The notes under the pieces: generated by a model
What the model was told of the DNA's origin: nothing
Database searches by the model: none
What the model saw: the letters and a program-made list of their open reading frames with translations, nothing else
Shown here: positions 1 through 7,014 of the stretch, in pieces
Numbering within the stretch: the first letter of the stretch is position 1
Layout of the letters: each line of letters starts with the position of its first letter
Assembly: GCF_041435495.1 (NCBI RefSeq)
Contig: NZ_CP108644.1
Coordinates: forward strand, 2,542,001 to 2,606,000
DNA length: 64,000 bases
Direction of reading: 5' to 3'
From: Streptomyces sp. NBC_01116
GTDB taxonomy: Bacteria; Actinomycetota; Actinomycetes; Streptomycetales; Streptomycetaceae
Made by a program: the position numbers and the translations under genes

Positions 1-772
1 CCTCCAGTGCTTCCAGCACCGGCCGGATCATCACCGGGAAGTCGTGTCCGAAGCGGGTGAGGTTGGAGGTGCCGCCGATCATCAGCCGCTCCTCCGTCTC
101 CTCGACCAGGGTTTCGAGGAGGGTGGAAAGGACCGTGGAAACCGTCCCCCGGTCCTCGCTGTCGAAGGATTCCGGCAGCTCCTGCACCAGCTGCGGGACA
201 TCCGCGAAGCGGCGTCCGACGACCCGGCTGTTGAGCCGGGCCCGCAGATCCGCGAGCGATGCCTCGCCGAACGGCGCAGGGCAGTCGATCATACGCTGTT
301 CGACCCGGCCGGTGTCCGTGATCAGGACGAGCATCAGCCGGGCGGGGGCGAGCGCCAGCAGTTCCACGTGCCGCACCGTCGAGCGGGTCAGCGAGGGGTA
401 CTGCACGACGGCGACCTGCCGGGTCAGCTGCGCGAGCAGCCGCACCGTCCGGCCGACCACGTCGTCGAGGTCGACCGCGCCGTCCATGAAGTTCTGGATG
501 GCCCGGCGCTCGGGCGAGGACAGCGGCTTGACGCCCGCGAGCTTGTCGACGAAGAGGCGGTAGCCCTTGTCGGTCGGGATGCGTCCCGCGCTCGTGTGCG
601 GCTGGGCGATGAAGCCCTCGTCCTCCAGCACCGCCATGTCGTTGCGGACGGTGGCCGGGGAGACCCCCAGCCGGTGCCGCTCGGTCAGCGCCTTGGAGCC
701 GACGGGCTCCTCGGTGCCGACATAGTCCTGGACGATGGCGCGCAGCACTTCGAGTCTGCGTTCGCTGAGCAT
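1..772 (-). CDS. hrcA: Heat-inducible transcriptional repressor HrcA (3' end outside window)
   Basis: HrcA binds CIRCE operators of groE- and dnaK-type heat-shock genes and needs GroEL for activity. The 257 visible residues start [14 protein letters not shown] and carry the family's N-terminal winged helix, including [12 protein letters not shown] and the recognition segment [18 protein letters not shown] near residues 37-54. [18 protein letters not shown] follows, and then the dimerisation/GAF-like part. The reading frame is open at position 1, so roughly the last quarter of a typical 340-residue HrcA is missing here. The ATG at 770-772 was chosen because the conserved MLSERR start is exact. 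A CIRCE palindrome lies 36 bp upstream, so the gene is probably autoregulated. In streptomycetes dnaJ2 usually follows hrcA; that would lie beyond the left edge. Confidence 0.95.
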
Positions 773-807
773 CGCGCACACCTCCAGCGGTGTCTCTCGG
801 TGTCTGT

Positions 808-834
808 CTGGCACTCGGTGCGTTCGAGTGCCAG
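808..834. promoter_or_regulatory. CIRCE operator (HrcA binding site)
   Basis: CTGGCACTC, nine bases, then GAGTGCCAG: a perfect 9-bp inverted repeat with the spacing of the CIRCE element (consensus TTAGCACTC-N9-GAGTGCTAA). It sits just upstream of hrcA on the minus strand, as expected for autoregulation by HrcA. Confidence 0.93.
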
Positions 835-925
835 CAATCCCCCGCGGTCAGTGTACGGGGGTGGGGTGGGGCGGGGGCAAGGGCGACCGGCCACGCCTCC
901 ACGAGACCGCGCAGGTCGTTGCCGC

Positions 926-931
926 TAGCGT
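926..931 (+). promoter_or_regulatory. -10 box TAGCGT of a probable leaderless promoter
   Basis: TAGCGT is followed by exactly six bases and then the ATG at 938. There is no ribosome-binding site before that ATG. This is the arrangement of leaderless actinobacterial transcripts, in which transcription starts at the start codon. A -35 is not clear. Confidence 0.55.
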
Positions 932-937
932 CGTCGT

Positions 938-1750
938 ATGGACGTCGCTTGGGAAGACTTCGGCTGGGAGCGGTTGGGCAACGGTATCGGCAGGCGGCGC
1001 CTGCCCGGCTGGGACGCCACCGCCGCGCTGGTCGCCGGTGAGGACGGCGCGCTGCTGTACGACACCGGCGCCACGCTGCGCGAGGGGGTCGAGCTGCGGC
1101 GGCAGGCCGAGGCGCTGCTCGGGCGGAGGGTGACACATATCGCACTGAGCCATCCGCACTTCGACCATGTGCTGGGCACCGCCGCGTTCGCCGGGGCCCA
1201 GGTGTACGGGGCGGTGGGTGTCGCGGCCCTGCTGCGCGGCGGGGCGGAGAGCCTGTGCGCCTCGGCGGTGCGCCACGGGGTGCCGGAGGAGGAGGCGGCC
1301 CGGTCGGCGGACACGCTGGTGGTCCCGCACCACGAGGTGTGCGGCGACTGGACGCTCGACCTCGGCGGCGGCCGTCAGGTGCTGCTGGCGAACGTGGGCC
1401 CCGGGCACAGCGGCCATGACCTCGCGGCGCTGGTGCCGGGCACGGCGGGCGAGCCTCCGGTGGTGTTCTGCGGCGATCTGGTCGAGGAGTCGGGCGAGCC
1501 GCAGGCGGGCCGGGACGCGATCACCTCGCGCTGGCCGGCCGCGCTGGAGAGGCTGCTGGCGCTCGGCGGCGAGGGCGCTCGTTACGTGCCGGGGCACGGG
1601 GCGGTGGTGGACGCGGCGTTCGTGCGGGCGCAGCGGGCGTCGCTGGCGGAGCGCTTCGACGTGCGCCTCGACGCGGGAGACGTGCGCCTCGACGTGGGGG
1701 CCGGCGTGGGAGCCGACGCGGACCTCAACGCCGGACTCGACGTGGGATGA
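938..1750 (+). CDS. MBL-fold metallo-hydrolase
   Basis: A member of the metallo-beta-lactamase superfamily of metal-dependent hydrolases; the substrate cannot be told from sequence. The metal-binding residues are in order: H-P-H-F-D-H at 72-77 (HxHxDH), a further His in GPGHSGHD at 157, Asp in CGDLVEE at 180 and His in PGHG at 220. So the full set for a two-metal site is present and the enzyme should be active. The protein is 270 residues. The last 40 residues are low-complexity (DVRLDAGDVRLDVGAG and similar), encoded by a 16-bp direct repeat at 1658-1673 and 1679-1694, and probably lie outside the fold. No signal peptide is visible, so it should be cytoplasmic. It is divergent from hrcA and appears to have a leaderless promoter. 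Confidence 0.85.
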   Translation: MDVAWEDFGWERLGNGIGRRRLPGWDATAALVAGEDGALLYDTGATLREGVELRRQAEALLGRRVTHIALSHPHFDHVLGTAAFAGAQVYGAVGVAALLRGGAESLCASAVRHGVPEEEAARSADTLVVPHHEVCGDWTLDLGGGRQVLLANVGPGHSGHDLAALVPGTAGEPPVVFCGDLVEESGEPQAGRDAITSRWPAALERLLALGGEGARYVPGHGAVVDAAFVRAQRASLAERFDVRLDAGDVRLDVGAGVGADADLNAGLDVG

Positions 1751-1772
1751 GCCCTGACGCGGTTACGGCGAA

Positions 1773-1778
1773 TATCGT
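1773..1778 (+). promoter_or_regulatory. -10 box TATCGT of a probable leaderless promoter
   Basis: TATCGT, six bases, then the ATG at 1785, with no ribosome-binding site between. The upstream gene ends only about 20 bases earlier, so this gene may also be read through from it. Confidence 0.45.
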
Positions 1779-1784
1779 CGTGCC

Positions 1785-2603
1785 ATGCGCAGCTACCAGC
1801 CGGACCTGACCCCGCCGTGGAAGAGGTCCGCCCCCGTGCCCGAGGTGCCCGCCGAGCCCGATCTGGTCGTGGAGGAGGTCTCCACCGGCTTCTGCGGGGC
1901 GGTGATCCGCTGCGAGAAGACGGCCCAGGGGCCGACGGTGACCCTGGAGGACCGCTTCGGCAAGCACCGGGTGTTCCCGATGGAGCCGCGCGGCTTCCTG
2001 CTGGAGGGCAAGGTCGTCACGCTGGTGCGCCCGGGGCCCGGCGGCCCGGTGCGCCCCACCCGTACGGCCTCCGGTTCGGTGGCGGTGCCCGGGGCGCGGG
2101 CCCGGGTGGCGCGGGCCGGGCGGATCTATGTGGAGGGCCGGCACGACGCGGAGCTGGTGGAGCGGGTGTGGGGCGACGACCTGCGTATCGAGGGCGTGGT
2201 CGTGGAGTACCTGGAGGGCGTGGACGACCTTCCGGCGATCGTCGGCGACTTCGCGCCGGGGCCCGACGCCCGGCTGGGGGTGCTGGTGGACCATCTGGTG
2301 CCCGGCTCCAAGGAGTCCCGGATCGCCGAGCGGGTGACCGGCGCGCACGTGCTGGTGGTGGGCCACCCGTACATCGACGTGTGGGAGGCGGTGAAGCCGT
2401 CCTCGGTGGGGATCGACGCCTGGCCGGTGGTGCCGAGGGGGCAGGACTGGAAGACGGGCGTGTGCCGGGCGCTGGGGTGGCCGGAGAACACGGGGGCGGC
2501 CTGGCAGCACATCCTGTCCAAGGTCCGCAGCTACAAGGACCTTGAGCCCCAACTCCTGGGCAGAGTAGAGGAATTGATCGACTTCGTCACCCTTCCGGAC
2601 TGA
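1785..2603 (+). CDS. DUF3097 family protein
   Basis: A 272-residue protein that I recognise as the actinobacterial DUF3097 family, whose biochemical role is unknown to me. Recognisable parts are an N-terminal segment with FCGAVIRCEKTAQGPTV and EDRFGKHRVFPMEPRGFLLEG, and a middle segment VEGRHDAELVERVWGDDLRIEGVVVEYL, which looks like a Toprim-type fold with an acidic E-G-x-x-D. It ends with LGVLVDHLVPGSKESRIA, then HVLVVGHPYIDVWEAVKPS. The E-G-R-H-D and L-V-D-H-L-x-x-G-S-K-E motifs would fit a Toprim metal centre, but that is inference. No membrane segment is seen. The length matches relatives. The start follows a TATCGT leaderless promoter. Confidence 0.8.
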   Translation: MRSYQPDLTPPWKRSAPVPEVPAEPDLVVEEVSTGFCGAVIRCEKTAQGPTVTLEDRFGKHRVFPMEPRGFLLEGKVVTLVRPGPGGPVRPTRTASGSVAVPGARARVARAGRIYVEGRHDAELVERVWGDDLRIEGVVVEYLEGVDDLPAIVGDFAPGPDARLGVLVDHLVPGSKESRIAERVTGAHVLVVGHPYIDVWEAVKPSSVGIDAWPVVPRGQDWKTGVCRALGWPENTGAAWQHILSKVRSYKDLEPQLLGRVEELIDFVTLPD

Positions 2604-2774
2604 TGTCCGGGGCCTGATTCCGGTCCGGCTCCGGCCTGTTGCGGGACTGTTGAAGAGGATCTCGTACCGATCCCTATGAATGCCTGCGCCCCACACGCAC
2701 CATCGGATAGTGAAGGGGGAGAACGGGCAGGCGGTTCACGAGCCGGACGGCTCACGGGGGAAGGGCAGCGGCCG

Positions 2775-5651
2775 ATGGCGCGCGAGGTCTGGCGGGACAG
2801 TGCGGACAACGAGGCGGCCTCGGCCGTCTTCCACCTCATACAGCAGCTGATCGACCGGTACCGGGTCAACCGGCCGGTGATGCCGCTCGTGGTGGTCCAG
2901 GCGGCGGACGCCGGGGCCGGACCGGAGATCGACGCGCGGGTGGAGCAGCTCGTGCACCAGGTGCACCGGGCCAACGAGTTGCGCCGGGTTCCGGTGCGGC
3001 TGCTGGACGGCGAGGGGGCGACCCCGTACGAGGCGGCGCTCGACATGGTGCGCACGCTCTCCGAGAAGCCGTGGGAGACCCGCGAGAACACCCAGTACAA
3101 GACCTTCGCCTTTCCCCGCTCCCGGCTGCTCGGGGCGATCGAGCAGGCCACCGCGACGGTGGTCGAGCAGTCCGACGGGAACACCTCCGAGGTGCGCGAG
3201 GAAAGGATTCTGGAGCAGCTGAGCCGGCTGCGCTGGCGGTCCGGCCGCCCTCGCGGGGGCACCCGGTGGGCCTCGCTGCGGCAGTCGGTGCGGCCCGAGA
3301 CGTTCGTCGGCGCGCTCTTCATCGCCCTGCTCAGCGTGTTGCTCGGGGAGATCGACTGGCTGCTGACGGCCCTGGTGGCGGCCGTCGCGCTGATCGGGCT
3401 CGCCGTGGTGGGTCTGGCGAGCCGGGCCGCGCCGCCGCTGCTGTGGCTGCGCCGGGCCAGCCGGTGGTTCGCCACCACCTCGTCCCTGGCCGCGTCCAGC
3501 ACCGGCTATCCGTCGGACGGCTGGTCGTGGCTGTCGCCGAGCGGTTCGTGGCGGGTGATCCGGGCTCGGGCGGCGGCGGTCGCGGAGCGGGTGGCGGACG
3601 CGGGGGCGGGCGACGAGTACGCGCGCCAGTTCCATCTGGAGCTGCGGGTGCAGGCGCTGCTGGAGGACCTGCGGCACAACTACCGCCCGCACTCCCTGGA
3701 CTGGCGGCGCAGCAAGCGCACGGTCCCGCCGGTGGTGTTCCTGCCCCGGGCCACGCAGGACAACGGCGGCATCCTGCTGATCAACGCGATCAACAGCGTA
3801 CGGTCGCGGCGCAGCGAGGTGGATCCGCTGCTGCTGCTCGCCTCGCTCCAGGCCCCCGAGATCATGCGGCACACCCCGCCGCTGCCCCCGGAGCGGCCGG
3901 GTCCCGGTGCGACGACCGGTTCCTCCGGGGCGCGGGCCCGCTACGAGCGCTGGGTCGACGATCTGAGCCTGGGCCAGTCGCCGGTGGCGGCGGCGACCCT
4001 GGCGTGGGTGCTCCTGCTGCCGCTGTCCACCGAGAAGCTGACCCACGAGCACGCGCACGCGCAGCTCGTCACCCACCGGGTGCGGCGGACCTGGGCGTGG
4101 TGGGTGATGTCGCGGGCGAGCATCGCCGTGCTCGTGGTGGGCAGTCTGCTGGGGGCGTTCCTGTGGGCCGGGCACTGGCGCGACACGTACTGCCACGGGC
4201 CGCTGACCGACCGCAACACGGACGCGATCTGGGACGGCGAGGGGGACGACCGGGAGTGCGTGGGGGTGGCGACCGCGCCCGAGGTGCTCTTCGCGCGGGG
4301 CAACGGCCTGGAGCTGAACGGGGCGGGGAAGGGCATCACCTTCGAGCGGATCGAGCAGGCGATACGGGAGGAGAACGACGACATCGCGGCGGACGACGCG
4401 TACGTGACGGTCGTGTACGCCGGGCCGCTCACCGCGACGGGCAGGGACCGGGAGGCGACCCGCAAGGGCCTGGAGGAGCTGACCGGCGTCTATCTCCAGC
4501 AGCGGGCCGTGAACAAGACCGTGCGCCGCTCGGTGAAGCTGCGGGTGCTGACCGCCAACGGCGGCGAGGACATGCTGCGGCAGCTCATCGCCGTACGGAA
4601 GATCATCGACGTGGCCCGGCGGGATCGGTCGGTGGTCGGGGTGGTCGGTCTCGGCCGCAACACCCAGGAGAGCGAGAAGGCGACGAAGCTGCTGCGCGAG
4701 GCCGGGCTGCCGCTGGTGAACACGACGAACTCCAGCAGCGACCTGCCCCGGGAGCTCCCCAACTACTTCGGCCTCGCGGCCACGGACGAGGAGCAGACGC
4801 ATGTGCTGGGGCTGGTCGCCCGGCAGATCGCGAAGAAGCTCGACCGCCCGCACGGGATCGTGCTGTCGCGCGAGGACGTCAACGGTGACCTGGACCGGTA
4901 CACCATCGAGCAGCGGGACGCGGGCCGGAAGATGCTGAAGGACGCGGGCTTCGGCCTGGGCAAGGACGTGACGTACGACCTGGTGGGCGGGGCGAGCCTG
5001 AACGCCCCGCTGACGTCCATCTGCCGGGCCGAGCGGGTCCCCGACGCGCTGTACTTCGCGGGGCGGGTCGAGGACGTGCCGACGCTGATGCGGGGCCTGT
5101 CGGAGACCACCGGCTGCTCGGACCGGCGGATGACGGTGTTCACCGGGGACGATCTGACGAAGGGGACGTTCGACGACAGCACGTCGATCGCGGCCAACGT
5201 CACGCTCTACCACAGCTCGCTCGCCCCGCTGGACCGGGGGAAGAACCTCGGTTTCTACGGGGACGCGTATCGCACGCTCCGTGCGCTGCACCCCGAGGGT
5301 GAGGTCATCGAGCTGGCGTCGGGAGGGCCGGCGTACGAGGACGATCTGTTCGCCAGCGGGCAGACCGTCATCTCCTACAGCGCGACGGCCGCCCTGTACG
5401 ACGCGGCGGCCCGCGGCGACCGGCGCCGGAGCGCCGCGGAGACCTGGGCGACGCTGCACACGGTGGACCTCAACAACATGCCGACCGGGACGATCTCGTT
5501 CAGCCGGGCCAGGTCCTCGGTCTCCGACAACGTGCACGGCCTCAACATCGTCAAGGTGGTCCGCCCCGGGCCGAGCGCCGAGCGGGCCCTGGTCTGCGGC
5601 AAGCCGGCCGGGGTCGCGCCTCCGCTGACCGCCGACGACTGCCGGCCGTGA
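2775..5651 (+). CDS. Large membrane-anchored protein with a C-terminal type I periplasmic-binding domain
   Basis: A 958-residue protein. Residues 1-170 are hydrophilic (VVVQAADAGAGPEIDARVEQLV, EAALDMVRTLS). A hydrophobic pair of helices follows at about 176-220, then a basic and Asp-rich region. A further strong membrane helix lies at about 440-467 (IAVLVVGSLLGAFLWAG). From about 540 to 930 the sequence resembles the ligand-binding fold of branched-chain amino acid ABC receptors: VTVVYAGPLTATG, VVGVVGLGRNTQESEKATKLL, GLPLVNTTNSSSDLP, NYFGLAATDEEQ, DALYFAGRVEDVPTLM. No ABC permease or ATPase is nearby, and there is no signal peptide or lipobox. It may therefore be an extracytoplasmic sensor joined to a cytoplasmic domain rather than a transporter subunit. 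The ATG at 2775 was preferred over 2676 because GGGGGAAGGG precedes it. Confidence 0.65.
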   Translation: MAREVWRDSADNEAASAVFHLIQQLIDRYRVNRPVMPLVVVQAADAGAGPEIDARVEQLVHQVHRANELRRVPVRLLDGEGATPYEAALDMVRTLSEKPWETRENTQYKTFAFPRSRLLGAIEQATATVVEQSDGNTSEVREERILEQLSRLRWRSGRPRGGTRWASLRQSVRPETFVGALFIALLSVLLGEIDWLLTALVAAVALIGLAVVGLASRAAPPLLWLRRASRWFATTSSLAASSTGYPSDGWSWLSPSGSWRVIRARAAAVAERVADAGAGDEYARQFHLELRVQALLEDLRHNYRPHSLDWRRSKRTVPPVVFLPRATQDNGGILLINAINSVRSRRSEVDPLLLLASLQAPEIMRHTPPLPPERPGPGATTGSSGARARYERWVDDLSLGQSPVAAATLAWVLLLPLSTEKLTHEHAHAQLVTHRVRRTWAWWVMSRASIAVLVVGSLLGAFLWAGHWRDTYCHGPLTDRNTDAIWDGEGDDRECVGVATAPEVLFARGNGLELNGAGKGITFERIEQAIREENDDIAADDAYVTVVYAGPLTATGRDREATRKGLEELTGVYLQQRAVNKTVRRSVKLRVLTANGGEDMLRQLIAVRKIIDVARRDRSVVGVVGLGRNTQESEKATKLLREAGLPLVNTTNSSSDLPRELPNYFGLAATDEEQTHVLGLVARQIAKKLDRPHGIVLSREDVNGDLDRYTIEQRDAGRKMLKDAGFGLGKDVTYDLVGGASLNAPLTSICRAERVPDALYFAGRVEDVPTLMRGLSETTGCSDRRMTVFTGDDLTKGTFDDSTSIAANVTLYHSSLAPLDRGKNLGFYGDAYRTLRALHPEGEVIELASGGPAYEDDLFASGQTVISYSATAALYDAAARGDRRRSAAETWATLHTVDLNNMPTGTISFSRARSSVSDNVHGLNIVKVVRPGPSAERALVCGKPAGVAPPLTADDCRP

Positions 5652-5666
5652 CGGGGCCGGCCGAGG

Positions 5667-6908
5667 TCAGTCGACCAGGTCGCGCACGACGGCGTCGGCC
5701 AGGAGCCGTCCGCGCAGGGTGAGGACCGCGCGGCCCTTCCCGTACGGCTCCGGGTCCAGCAGCCCGTCCGTCAGCGCCCGGCGGGAGGCGGCGAGGCCGT
5801 CGGGTTTCAGGAGGGAGAGCGGGCAGCCCTCGCGCAGCCGCAGCTCCAGCAGGATGCGCTCGACCCGGCGGTCCTCCTGGCCGAGGACCTCGCGGCCCGC
5901 GCCGGGTGAGCGGCCCTCGGAGAGCGCCTGGGCGTACGCGCCGGGGTGCTTCACGTTCCACCAGCGGACCCCGCCGACGTGGCTGTGGGCGCCGGGGCCC
6001 GCGCCCCACCAGTCGGCGCCGCGCCAGTACAGCTCGTTGTGCAGGCAGCGGCCCGCCTCGGTGGTGGCCCAGTTGGAGACCTCGTACCAGTCGAAGCCGG
6101 CGGCGGCGAACGCCTCGTCCGCGATGAGGTAGCGGTCGGCGTGCGCGTCGTCGTCGGTCATCGGGATCTCGCCGCGCCGGATGCGGCGGGCGAGCTGGGT
6201 GCCCTCCTCGACGATCAGGGCGTACGCGGAGACGTGGTCGGGGCCCGCGCCGATCGCGGCGTCCAGCGTGGCCCGCCAGTCGTCGTCGGACTCGCCGGGG
6301 GTGCCGTAGATCAGGTCGAGGTTGACGTGGTCGAAGCCCGCCGCACGGGCCTCGGCGACACAGGCCTCGGGGCGGCCGGGGGTGTGCGTGCGGTCCAGGA
6401 TCTTCAGGACGTGCTGCTTGGCGCTCTGCATGCCGAAGGAGACCCGGTTGAAGCCGCCCTCGCGGAGCGCGGCGAGGTAGGCCGGGTCGACGGACTCCGG
6501 ATTGGCCTCGGTGGTGATCTCCGCGTCGTCCGCGAGCCCGAACTCGTCCCTGATCGCCGCCAGCATGCGTACGAGGTCGGCGGCGGGCAGCAGGGTGGGC
6601 GTGCCGCCGCCGACGAAGACCGTGCGCACGGGACGGGGGTCGTCGCCGAGGACCTTGCGGGCCTGGCGGACCTCCTCGATCAGGTGGGCGGCGTAGTTGT
6701 CGCGGGAGGCCAGCGCCCCGCCGGAGCCGCGCAGCTCGGTGGCGGTGTAGGTGTTGAAGTCGCAGTAGCCGCAGCGGGTGGCGCAGTAGGGGACGTGCAG
6801 GTAGAAGCCGAGCGGGCGGTCGGCTGCGCCTTCCAGGGCGTGGCGGGGCAGCGCCCCGTCGTCGGGCACGGGCTCACCATCGGGCAGTACGGAAGGCATA
6901 CCGACCAT
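5667..6908 (-). CDS. hemW: Radical SAM heme chaperone HemW (coproporphyrinogen III oxidase-like)
   Basis: HemW is a radical-SAM protein that binds heme and delivers it to target proteins. It is often mis-named oxygen-independent coproporphyrinogen oxidase. The 413-residue protein has the cluster motif C-A-T-R-C-G-Y-C-D-F at 42-51: the three Cys of CxxxCxxC are present, and the residue after Asp is Phe where true HemN has a fourth Cys. That supports HemW. GFYLHVPYC precedes the motif, and FVGGGTPTLL and ANPESVDPAYL follow. A HemN_C-like region lies at the C-terminus. It ends 15 bp from the convergent gene at 2775-5651. The start could be Met1 or Met4. hemW next to hrcA and lepA is the usual streptomycete arrangement. 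Confidence 0.9.
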   Translation of the reverse strand: MVGMPSVLPDGEPVPDDGALPRHALEGAADRPLGFYLHVPYCATRCGYCDFNTYTATELRGSGGALASRDNYAAHLIEEVRQARKVLGDDPRPVRTVFVGGGTPTLLPAADLVRMLAAIRDEFGLADDAEITTEANPESVDPAYLAALREGGFNRVSFGMQSAKQHVLKILDRTHTPGRPEACVAEARAAGFDHVNLDLIYGTPGESDDDWRATLDAAIGAGPDHVSAYALIVEEGTQLARRIRRGEIPMTDDDAHADRYLIADEAFAAAGFDWYEVSNWATTEAGRCLHNELYWRGADWWGAGPGAHSHVGGVRWWNVKHPGAYAQALSEGRSPGAGREVLGQEDRRVERILLELRLREGCPLSLLKPDGLAASRRALTDGLLDPEPYGKGRAVLTLRGRLLADAVVRDLVD

Positions 6909-6931
6909 TGTCGCTCGCCGCGGGAGCTTCC

Positions 6932-6999
6932 CGGACCGGGCGGCTCCTCGGACCGGACGGTCTTCCGGACCGGACGGTCTTCCGGACCGGACGGCTTCC
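6932..6999. repeat. Four tandem 17-bp repeats upstream of hemW
   Basis: Four consecutive 17-base units of the form CGGACCGGACGGTCTTC, at 6932-6948, 6949-6965, 6966-6982 and 6983-6999. The middle two are identical and the outer two differ at a few bases. Each unit contains GGACCGG/CCGGTCC-type dyads. They fill the gap between hemW and the 3' end of the SpoIIE gene, so they lie in the hemW leader or promoter. Confidence 0.85.
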
Positions 7000-7014
7000 C
7001 GCCCGCCGGCCCGT

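Noticed and set aside
2736..5537. 933-codon open frame on the minus strand opposite the receptor-like protein
   Set aside because: Arg/Pro/His-rich translation with no domain, antisense to a gene with clear domains. Long spurious frames are expected in very GC-rich DNA.
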